A stretch of DNA of 64,000 bases, from positions 245,219 to 309,218 of the forward strand of contig NZ_BBZI01000009.1 in NCBI RefSeq assembly GCF_008974245.1. The letters run 5' to 3'. The notes beneath the pieces are model-generated. The model made no database searches. It was given only the letters and a program-made list of their open reading frames with translations, and was not told where the DNA came from. Below, piece after piece: positions 10,601 through 17,159 of this stretch; position 1 is the stretch's first letter, and the number at the start of each line of letters is the position of its first letter. The position numbers and the translations under genes were made by a program. The stretch is from Streptomyces abyssomicinicus (lineage in GTDB: Bacteria > Actinomycetota > Actinomycetes > Streptomycetales > Streptomycetaceae).

Positions 10601-10847
10601 CCGCTCCGAACAGCGGGGTGCTGGAGGTGGTGGTCCTCACCTCGCCGAGGCTGCGGTGCCGGGTGCCCGCGTAGGTGACCCGGGTGACGGCGGCGTCCCG
10701 CGTCTCCGCGGCCGCGGCCACCCGCGGTGTGGAGGCCCCGCCGTCCTGACCGGACGCCGCGGTCACCCCGAGCAGCGGAATCAGCAGCAGCGCCACCACG
10801 GCGAACCATCCCAGGCGGTACCGCCCGCCGGGGCCAGCGGTTCTCAT
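7641..10847 (-). CDS. signal-anchored TolB/PD40 beta-propeller protein with CARDB-like domains
   Basis: 1068 aa. A hydrophobic segment (WFAVVALLLIPLLGVTAASG, about residues 12-32) is a Sec signal or membrane anchor. Residues of about 75-670 contain repeated PD40/TolB-type blades (WPTVSPDGLRLAYSSD, DPAFSPDGKRLAFTR, QPTWSPDGTTLAFTRN, SPAFSPDGLSIAFN). Two CARDB/DUF11-like Ig domains follow (about 700-790 and 860-950), split by a Pro/Thr linker (about 815-855), then a C-terminal Ig-like domain. The product should lie outside the membrane or be tethered to it. The stop overlaps the GTG of the DUF4255 gene, so an exported protein is coupled to cytoplasmic particle components. I do not know this as a standard eCIS component. 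ATG 10847 is chosen because AGGGGG lies at suitable spacing; GTG 10850 is possible. Confidence 0.85.
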   Translation of the reverse strand: MRTAGPGGRYRLGWFAVVALLLIPLLGVTAASGQDGGASTPRVAAAAETRDAAVTRVTYAGTRHRSLGEVRTTTSSTPLFGAGAAHFDAQPSALGDRLVFVSRRDEKNPQVYLRSADGSLLRLTKGMNAAHPRLTPDGSVVFDSAGPGGTDGGSQRDLWQVSTDGTGSLTQLTDTPFDEQWPTVSPDGLRLAYSSDADPAAGQQIYVRDLKGGDADRVTNPVNGTATEPVWNPAGEGEHRNRIAYTATPAGYGQNGTRLRVTDGTDGSTDRPLLGGDQAEWRAHGATWLPGGNEVMFLSPEITCECEGNWDHVFRTPVYSAATPGLVLNENREVLSPTWLGPLDGGRAVVERTTASGPHEATLQDVRLDGSDPRDLGLVVLSEDPEADTNTDRTKDPLFRPRAGYDPWTERQSYTPDGRRIVVTVFEGPRDRRTERIKIAGADGAKPEYLALDERGPDDWDTDPAFSPDGKRLAFTRVSPGGVGEAAGTSRILIADVASGKITGRIVPPADAPQDQDAQPTWSPDGTTLAFTRNHVIDGRGGSKHIWTAPVADPLKQHDLSEDNCPGSCEVIDDSPAFSPDGLSIAFNRKSGGGRIDERNGILVTSVSGDACRVLLPAAARGQAGACGRDLPDTTETGPHQPRDAAWTADGAGLVFSARARVAVNSPESIKFLDIASGDLVSLTGALPGRQKEPAVQQSVDLAVRAPGAADEVIVGRTTTVRVDVVNNGPAASPGTRLTVVPPAGVEITAMTRPGGDCGTVALQCAVGVVPPGRTVPVDVTLTGLVPGDAPVDWSVGGSVLDPQPTDNDGRTVVPVREATPPPTTPPPTGTPTPTTPPTTPPPATAPPEPPAPEAGPSVRVSARPNPGYVGGRVVVSYTVRNGRNALATGLRLRIGLPAGIPNGGRPPGCDASWSCALPDLEPGASTVVRVVLSPDKALTGQVTGKLTTTGTDADRSDNTARQRLRILQPRIVAVPDIGKPGFVTSVRGEDFPPGVPVRFAWKPGITAAAAPTVPKPDGTFIGQLLILAKDQTGPRVITARGSGFSPVKTDFLVVSGSVQPPDEVTRR

Positions 10848-11104
10848 CACGGTCCCCCTAGCAGTCGGTGCGGCATCCGGATGTGCCCCCGCCACTGTGC
10901 GGCACCCACCGCGCGCCCCGGCAGGGCGGCGGGGCCATACCCGGGGGAAGCGGGCGGTGCGCTTTCGGGCAGTGACCGTTCCCGGCCCGGCCGTGCGGGG
11001 CCGGTCCGGGGAAACGGGCCGGACCGGGGACGCGGCGGTCGGGAAGCGGCCTGGGAACGGCCGGGGAACGGACCGGCGCCGTCGGATCAGCCCGTGGAGG
11101 GCCG

Positions 11105-11878
11105 TCAGATCAGCCCGTTGCGCAGCGCGTAGCCGACCGCGTGGGCCCGGTTGCGCAGTTGCAGACGCGTGATGACCTCGTGCAGCACGTTCTTGACCGT
11201 CCGTTCGGAATAGGCGGTCTTGCGGGCGATCTCCGCGGTGTCCAGGCCCTCCGACACCATGCGCAGCATGTCCGACTCCCGCGCGGTCAGCGTGGACAGG
11301 GACATGCCGCGCGGGTCGAGTGCCGAACGCTGGAGGCTGCCCACGTGGCTGAGCAGCTTGCCGAGCAGGTCGCCGGGCAGCACGCCCTCGCCGTTGGCTA
11401 TGGCCAGGACCAGGCCCAGGAGCCGGTCCTGGTCGGCTTCGGCGCGCCGCAGCACCGCCGCCACACCGCACTCGATGACGCGTTGCAGCGAGCCGGCACC
11501 GAGGGTCGCGACGACCAGGCCGGTGCGGGTGCGGGTGTTGTGCCGCAGCTTGTGCAGCAGCGCCGCCACGTCGTCGTCGACGTGGTCCACGACCACCAGC
11601 GACACCTCCGCCCGCTCGTTGTCGGGGTCGGTGACCAGATCGATCTCGGGGCGCTGACGCAACTGCTGGACGACACCCAGGCGCAGGACCGGGTCCGCGG
11701 CGTAGACGGCCACGGTCACGCGCTCGGGGCGTTCGGACCGGGAAGTTCTGCGCATGGTCCAGGTTTGAGTGGGCACATGTGCCGTGGCGGACGTGTTGGG
11801 CGTGGCGGACGTGCTGGACGTGACGGACGTGGCGGACGTGGCGGAGTGGGCCGGGACGGCCTTCTCTGTGGTGGGCAT
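11105..11878 (-). CDS. LuxR-type DNA-binding regulator with degenerate receiver domain
   Basis: 257 aa. Residues 1-42 are a Ser/Ala/Thr low-complexity leader encoded by a repetitive GTGGCGGAC-like stretch. Residues of about 52-165 resemble a receiver domain (VAVYAADPVLRLGVV, VSLVVVDHVDDD). Residues 190-257 are a LuxR/GerE helix-turn-helix (LTARESDMLRMVSEGLDTAE, RTVKNVLHEVITRL). The receiver keeps one aspartate at the beta-3 position but has a single aspartate instead of the acidic pair, and Arg (VLRRAEAD) where the conserved Lys is expected, so it may not depend on phosphorylation. AGGTAAG lies ahead of ATG 11878; an internal ATG at 11755 would remove the leader. It sits between the leftward eCIS genes and the divergent membrane-protein gene and is the natural regulator of the locus. 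Confidence 0.88.
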   Translation of the reverse strand: MPTTEKAVPAHSATSATSVTSSTSATPNTSATAHVPTQTWTMRRTSRSERPERVTVAVYAADPVLRLGVVQQLRQRPEIDLVTDPDNERAEVSLVVVDHVDDDVAALLHKLRHNTRTRTGLVVATLGAGSLQRVIECGVAAVLRRAEADQDRLLGLVLAIANGEGVLPGDLLGKLLSHVGSLQRSALDPRGMSLSTLTARESDMLRMVSEGLDTAEIARKTAYSERTVKNVLHEVITRLQLRNRAHAVGYALRNGLI

Positions 11879-12079
11879 GACGACTTACCTGTCTGAGGTG
11901 AGGGGGGTGGGGCCGAACGGCGGCACGGGCGCGGAGGGGAGTGCGCCGGAAGGCGGCGCCCGCAGGGCGACGCGCCGCGGCGACGGCCCGCCCATGCCCC
12001 GTCCCGTGCGTGACCGCCGGGGCACCGGCACTGCCCAGGCATTGCCCCCGCGCCTGTCGTGACGGCCCGGGGGCGGCCC

Positions 12080-12085
12080 TAGCGT
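12080..12085 (+). promoter_or_regulatory. -10 element TAGCGT of a leaderless promoter
   Basis: TAGCGT lies 6 bases before GTG 12092, the spacing at which transcription starts on the first base of the start codon. No ribosome-binding sequence is present, supporting a leaderless mRNA for the membrane protein. The divergent regulator gene (start 11878) has a conventional ribosome-binding site instead. Confidence 0.6.
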
Positions 12086-12091
12086 GGCGGC

Positions 12092-13432
12092 GTGACGCCT
12101 TCTGCAGCCTCTTCCCGTCCCGGCACGCCCGGTCTCGACATCCCGGAAGTGACCGTGGCACCGGGTGACACCGCCACGACCAGCCTCACCGTCCGCAACG
12201 ACAGCGACATCGTCGAGGCGTACACCCTGGAGGTCGTCGGGGACTGCGCCTCCTGGACCACCGTGGAGCCCGCGCGGGTCTCTCTCTATCCCGGCACCTC
12301 CGAGACGGTGACCGTCCGGCTGGCCCCACCACGTTCCCCGGAGGTCCGGGCCGGCGAGATGCCCCTGGGCGTTCGGGTCCTGCCGACCGAGCATCCCGAC
12401 GCGGTGAAGGTTCTCGAGACCACCGTGCACGTGGAGGAGTTCCGGGAGCTGCACACCGAGCTGGCGCCTCGCCGGCGTCGTGGCTGGCTGCGCGGCCGCT
12501 ACCGGCTGGCCGTGCAGAACCGGGGCAACTCGCCCGTGGAGGTGGGCTTCACCGGCGGTCAGCCCGGCGAGGAGCTGGGGTTCGCCTTCAGCCCGGCGGA
12601 ACGGAAGCTGGAACCGGGCGAGTCGGCGGAGATCGGTCTGCGGGTCCGCACCGGCACCCCCGTGTGGTTCGGCGCCCCCGTGGTGTGGCCGTTCACCGTG
12701 GACACCGCGGAGACCGGCGCCCAGGAGGAGCCCCGGCCCGAAGAGGCCACCGTCCAAACGCCGCTGGACGCCGAGTTCGTCCAGATCCCGATATTCCCCC
12801 GGTGGCTGCTCGTCGTGCTCGCGGCGCTGATCGCCCTGCTGCTCGCCTGGTTCACGCTGGTCCGCCCGGCGGTGCGCAGCGCGGCCAAGGAGGCCGCCGC
12901 CGAGGCGGTCCGGCCGAGCCCCACGGCCGCCGGGGAGCAGGGTTCGGCCGGGCAGGCCTCCGGAGCCGGCACCGGAGCGGACACCGGCACCGGCACCGGC
13001 ACCGGCACCGGCCAGGGGACGGGCGCGTCCTCCGGCGAGGGCGCCCCGGGCGGGAACGGCGCCGCGCTCGGTGGCCCGCAGATCTCCGAGACCATCGACG
13101 TGCAGACCGCCGGCGGGAAGACCAAGACCGGCACCTACCGGGTACCGGCGGGCAGCGTGTTCGGAGTGACGGACATCGTTGTCGCCAACTTCCAGGGCGA
13201 CGAGGGGCTGTTGACGATCACCTTCGGCGGTCGCAAGATCACCACGATCGCGCTGGAGACCTTCCGCAACCAGGACTACCACTGGGTCACCCCCATCAAG
13301 ATCCCCGAGAACGAAACCGTCACCATCGAAGTGACCTGCGGAAAGCCCGGGACACCGGCGTCCGGCCGTCAGGCGCGGGAGTGTCACGAGGTCCTGAACG
13401 TGACCGGCGTACTCAGCCGCACCACACAGTGA
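12092..13432 (+). CDS. single-pass membrane protein with cytoplasmic Ig-like domains, eCIS-linked
   Basis: 446 aa with no signal peptide. Residues 10-115 and 125-225 look like two Ig/alpha-sandwich domains (LDIPEVTVAPGDTATTSLTV; RLAVQNRGNSPVEVGF). One transmembrane helix at about 232-254 (WLLVVLAALIALLLAWFTLV) is followed by basic residues, a Gly/Thr linker (GTGTGTGTG), and a C-terminal beta domain (about 330-446) with two cysteines (VTCGKP, ARECHE) that could pair outside the cell. Such a topology exposes the N-terminal domains to the cytoplasm. Similar proteins in other Streptomyces eCIS loci carry the old label hydrolytic protein, without catalytic evidence. A membrane protein named CisA is reported to bring cytoplasmic particles to the membrane in Streptomyces; this gene is a candidate equivalent, which I could not verify. 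Confidence 0.85.
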   Translation: MTPSAASSRPGTPGLDIPEVTVAPGDTATTSLTVRNDSDIVEAYTLEVVGDCASWTTVEPARVSLYPGTSETVTVRLAPPRSPEVRAGEMPLGVRVLPTEHPDAVKVLETTVHVEEFRELHTELAPRRRRGWLRGRYRLAVQNRGNSPVEVGFTGGQPGEELGFAFSPAERKLEPGESAEIGLRVRTGTPVWFGAPVVWPFTVDTAETGAQEEPRPEEATVQTPLDAEFVQIPIFPRWLLVVLAALIALLLAWFTLVRPAVRSAAKEAAAEAVRPSPTAAGEQGSAGQASGAGTGADTGTGTGTGTGQGTGASSGEGAPGGNGAALGGPQISETIDVQTAGGKTKTGTYRVPAGSVFGVTDIVVANFQGDEGLLTITFGGRKITTIALETFRNQDYHWVTPIKIPENETVTIEVTCGKPGTPASGRQARECHEVLNVTGVLSRTTQ

Positions 13433-13940
13433 CTCCAGCCCCACCTCTGAGGCATTGTCGGCCGAATTAGCTGGTAATCGCCAACAGTTGACGCTCCATC
13501 CGACCGGAAATAACCACCATCGGACCGGAAAGCTACATCTCTGTCCCACATGCCGGACCGAACCGGTCCCGCATCGACCGGCACGCCGCCGCGGATCCTG
13601 GCCCGCCAGGATCCGCGGCGGCGCGTCGGAGCCGTGCGGCGGTGCCGGCGGGAAGGATCCGCGCCGTTCCGGTCACGCTCGGGCCGCGGCGGGCACCGTC
13701 GCCTCCCGGCCAGGAGCGCGCGTCCGGTCCTCGTCGCCCGCTCCATGAGAAAGTCCCAGGCCGGCGTCCCGGACACCCCATGGGCCCACCAGGTCCCACC
13801 AGGCCCGAATGCTAGGATCCGGCCACTTGCCTGGGGGGGTAGTCGCACGTCATGCGTGCCGCCGGGTCCACGGCCCGCGGATCGGCCGCGTGCGCACACG
13901 TCTCTCCGGCCTTCGCCTACAACGCTGGAGAGGTCCCCGC
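13433..13940. other. 508-bp intergenic region between eCIS locus and FG-GAP gene
   Basis: No convincing gene. It contains an unusually A/T-containing stretch at 13447-13545 with a near-repeat of ACCGGAAA (about 13503 and 13523), a strong hairpin (13585-13622), and a -10-like TAGGAT near 13814 that may start a leader of about 115 nt for the FG-GAP gene. That leader ends in GGAGAGG ahead of ATG 13941. Confidence 0.5.
13585..13622. terminator. 17-bp perfect hairpin after the membrane-protein gene
   Basis: The arm GCCGCCGCGGATCCTGG (13585-13601) pairs exactly with 13606-13622 across a 4-base loop. There is no T run, as is usual for terminators in this GC-rich DNA. It lies about 150 bp past the stop of the membrane-protein gene and would insulate the eCIS locus from the next gene. 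Confidence 0.7.
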
Positions 13941-16900
13941 ATGGGCAGACGCGCACTCGTCCGCAGTGCCACCGCCGCCACTGTCTCCCTGACGCTCGCG
14001 CTCGGGCTCGGCCCGGCGGGCGCAGCGAGCGCGGACGGCAGGACGGTCACCGGGGAGGTGGTCGTGCCGGCCACCACGTCCATGGTTCCGCGCACGGGCC
14101 TGATGAGCGCGGGACCGTCGGGCTTCCTCCGGTACGAGGAGGGCCGCGGCCAGCTGTGGACGACGTACGACGGTGTCGACACCGTCGTCGACCCCTCGGG
14201 CACGGACGTGTACGGCGTCACCAGTGCCGGCGCGGGCTCGGACGTCGTGGCACACCACGACAGGTCCGCCAGGACGGTGACGCTGCGGAACATGGCAACC
14301 GGCCAGGTCGGCACGATCGCGCTTCCCGACGGGCACACGTACTTCAGCACGCTCGGGTCGACGGTCGTCACGACGGTCGGAACCCCCCGTGACTCCGTGT
14401 GGCATCTGCTGGACGCCCGCGCCGACGGCTCCGTCACCGATCGCACGGTGGAGGGCGTCCCCTCCGGTGCCGTCCTGTGGTCGGCCGCGGGGCTGGGCGA
14501 CGCGCGCGGGCAGATCGTGCGGTACGGCAAGGACGACCAGAACGTCACCGGATGGCTCGACGTCGAGCAGGGACGTTTCACCGCGCTGCCGCACACCGTG
14601 CCCTCGTGGTACTCCCAGGTCGCCCTCAGCCCCACCCACGTGGTGTGGCTGTACGACGGCACCCTGCACGTCGCCTCCCGCCAGGACCCGTCCGCCGCCC
14701 CGCGGACCCTGCCGTTCGGCGACGCCGCGGACGTGCTGGGCCTGGTCGGCGACACCGTCGTCGTGGCCCGGTACGACTCCGCCCTGGGCCACTACGGCAC
14801 CGAACGCGCGGTCTCACGGGTCGAGGCCGTCCCCCTCGACGGATCCGCCCGGCGGACGCTGCTGGCCCGGACGTCCCGGCAGGCCGTGGCGACGCCGGAC
14901 GGCGGGCTCCTGGTCGCGGGCGGCTCCGACACCGACCACTGGGGCGTCTCCCTCATCGAGGCCACCGAGGACGGTGGCGTCGGCGTACGGCGGGTGGCGG
15001 ACGCCCACCCGCGGCAGGCGGCCCACACCGTCTCCGACCTGACGCTCGCCCAGGGACGGCTGACCACCGTGGAGACGGACCCCGTGGGTGGCTACACCTA
15101 CCTCCACACCCGTGAGACCGGCGTGGCCGACTCCCCCACGGCCGGGACCCGCACCACCCGCGGCCGTTTCGCGCTGGAGAACTACACCGACGGCCGCCCG
15201 CGCCTGATCGACACCGGCGACGGCCGGACGGTCGTCGCCGACCACGGCATCGACCCTCCGCGGCAGCCCCACATCCTCCAGGCCTCCGAGTCGCTGCCCG
15301 GCACCCGGATCGACAGCACGCGCAGCTACCGGACAACGGCCGCCGCGCACGGCCGCTTCGCCGCCCTGACCTCGTACGACAGCGCCGGTGCGGCCCAGAC
15401 GCGGGTCGTCGACGTCGACACCGGGCAGGCGGTGTACACCACGAGCGCGACCGTGCGGGCGATCTGGGGCACCACCGCCTGGGTGGCGTCCGGCAACGAC
15501 GCGGTGATCCCCGTCGACCTGCTCACCGGTGAGCAGGGCTCGATGGTGTCCTTCGGGCGCGGCTGCCTGTTGAACGACTTCCAGGCCGTGGGCCGGTGGC
15601 TGCTGTGGAACTGCGTCCTGAACGCGGAGGGCCAGGGCGTCTACGACACGGTCACCCGGCGGAACGTGACGCTCGTGTCGGGCTCCGACTGGCAGCCGGC
15701 GCAGCTCGGCGACGGCTTCGTCGCGACCGCCGAGGACGGGCAGCTCAAGGTGATCGACGTGCGCGGCGCGACGCCCGTGTCGCACACCGCCGGGAAGTTC
15801 GAGGGGAACGCCTGGGACGTCGACCCGTACACCGGTGTGATCGCGCAGCTCCGCTCCGACAACAGCATCCGTCTGACCGCCGGCGGCGTCCCCGTCTCCG
15901 GCCTCGTCCAGCGCGACGCCACCGTCGCCGCCTCGGTGGACGTCAAGGGCGGTGCCGCGCGGTGGAGCCCCAAGTGGTGGCTGAACAAGCCCGCGGCCTC
16001 CTGGACGCTCGTGCTCTCCGGAAGAACGGGAACGGCCGTGCGCACGCTCTCCGGGGGCCCGGCCCGCGGTGTGGTGGCCCCGGCGTGGGACGGCAAGGAC
16101 GGCTCCGGCAAGCTGGCGCCCAACGGCGCCTACACCTGGAAGCTGACCGTCACCCCCGCGGACGGGCAGGGCGCGGCGCTGACGCGGACGGGCACGGTCA
16201 AGGTCACCGGCGCCACGCCCGTCCGGCGTGACTTCGTCGGATCGGACGGTTTCGGCGATCTGGTGACGCTGAACAGTTCGGGCGGGCTGACCTACCAGTA
16301 CGGGACCGGCACCGGCGTCTTCACCGGCAAGCGGTCGGGTTCCGGATGGCCCACCACGGTCCGCGCGGTGCCGTTCGGCGACCTGAGCGGTGACCGCTGC
16401 AACGACATGCTCGTGCGGTTCAGCAGTGGTGAGCTGCGCGCCTACCGGCCGGGCTGCGCCTCGGCGGTGACCCCGTCGACCGCGTACACCTCGCTGGGCA
16501 CCGGCTGGAACCAGTACGACGTGCTGACCTCGCCGGGCGACCTGAGCGGTGACGGGCGGCCCGACCTGATCACCCGCCAGGCCTCGACCGGGGACATCTA
16601 CCTCCACAGGGCGACGAGCACCGGCAAGCTCGCGGCCAGGGTCGAGATCCGCTCCGCGTGGACGTACAAGAAGATCCTCGGGGTCGGCGACCTGAACGGT
16701 GACGGCCACGGCGACCTGCTGGCACAGGACAAGTCGAACGAGCTGTGGCGCTACGACGGCACCGCGGCCGGCCAGTTCAAGAGCCGGGTGAAGGTCTTCG
16801 CCGACTGGGGATCGAGCTACAACACCGTCGTCGGCGTGGGCGACATCACCGGGGACGGCAAGGCCGACCTCGTCTCCCGCGACTCCTCCGGCAACGTCTG

Positions 16901-16985
16901 GCGCAACGACGGCAACGGCAAGGGGTCCTTCAGCAGCCGTACCCGGATCGCCACCGGCTGGCAGGGGTACAAGGGCCTGTTCTGA
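13941..16985 (+). CDS. secreted beta-propeller/FG-GAP repeat protein
   Basis: 1014 aa. A signal peptide (about residues 1-31; SLTLALGLGPAGAASA) predicts export. The N-terminal two thirds are beta-rich with loosely repeated propeller-type units. A FlgD-like Ig domain lies at about 685-760 (WTLVLSGRTGTAVRTLSGG, APAWDGKDGSGKLAPNG). The C-terminal quarter holds FG-GAP/VCBS repeats with calcium-type loops (DLSGDGRPDLITR, DLNGDGHGDLLAQD, DITGDGKADLVSRD). Such proteins are common in the Streptomyces secretome; ligands are mostly unknown. ATG 13941 is preferred because GGAGAGG precedes it and the signal peptide follows at once; longer starts add Arg-rich residues before the signal. The gene is monocistronic, with a hairpin terminator 22 bp after the stop. 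Confidence 0.85.
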   Translation: MGRRALVRSATAATVSLTLALGLGPAGAASADGRTVTGEVVVPATTSMVPRTGLMSAGPSGFLRYEEGRGQLWTTYDGVDTVVDPSGTDVYGVTSAGAGSDVVAHHDRSARTVTLRNMATGQVGTIALPDGHTYFSTLGSTVVTTVGTPRDSVWHLLDARADGSVTDRTVEGVPSGAVLWSAAGLGDARGQIVRYGKDDQNVTGWLDVEQGRFTALPHTVPSWYSQVALSPTHVVWLYDGTLHVASRQDPSAAPRTLPFGDAADVLGLVGDTVVVARYDSALGHYGTERAVSRVEAVPLDGSARRTLLARTSRQAVATPDGGLLVAGGSDTDHWGVSLIEATEDGGVGVRRVADAHPRQAAHTVSDLTLAQGRLTTVETDPVGGYTYLHTRETGVADSPTAGTRTTRGRFALENYTDGRPRLIDTGDGRTVVADHGIDPPRQPHILQASESLPGTRIDSTRSYRTTAAAHGRFAALTSYDSAGAAQTRVVDVDTGQAVYTTSATVRAIWGTTAWVASGNDAVIPVDLLTGEQGSMVSFGRGCLLNDFQAVGRWLLWNCVLNAEGQGVYDTVTRRNVTLVSGSDWQPAQLGDGFVATAEDGQLKVIDVRGATPVSHTAGKFEGNAWDVDPYTGVIAQLRSDNSIRLTAGGVPVSGLVQRDATVAASVDVKGGAARWSPKWWLNKPAASWTLVLSGRTGTAVRTLSGGPARGVVAPAWDGKDGSGKLAPNGAYTWKLTVTPADGQGAALTRTGTVKVTGATPVRRDFVGSDGFGDLVTLNSSGGLTYQYGTGTGVFTGKRSGSGWPTTVRAVPFGDLSGDRCNDMLVRFSSGELRAYRPGCASAVTPSTAYTSLGTGWNQYDVLTSPGDLSGDGRPDLITRQASTGDIYLHRATSTGKLAARVEIRSAWTYKKILGVGDLNGDGHGDLLAQDKSNELWRYDGTAAGQFKSRVKVFADWGSSYNTVVGVGDITGDGKADLVSRDSSGNVWRNDGNGKGSFSSRTRIATGWQGYKGLF

Positions 16986-17006
16986 GCCCGCCTCCGCCAC
17001 CGCCCC

Positions 17007-17040
17007 ACGGGCCCGGACGCCGTAGCGCGTCCGGGCCCGT
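17007..17040. terminator. 14-bp perfect hairpin terminator
   Basis: ACGGGCCCGGACGC (17007-17020) pairs perfectly with 17027-17040 across a 6-base loop, 22 bp after the stop of the FG-GAP gene. No T tract follows, as is common in this genome type. Confidence 0.75.
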
Positions 17041-17159
17041 GCCGTCGCGCGCGGGACGGGAGCCGGCCGCCACCCGTGGCGCCGGTCCCGGTCCGGCCGA
17101 GTTGCCGCCCGCCGCCGATACGAGAAGGTGAGAAGGAGGGCCGACGGAGGGAGCGCGGG

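Noticed and set aside
10848..12161. N-terminal extension of the beta-propeller frame to 1506 residues
   Set aside because: It would run antiparallel through an intergenic region and over the regulator gene in another frame; the signal anchor and ribosome-binding site fix the start at 10847.
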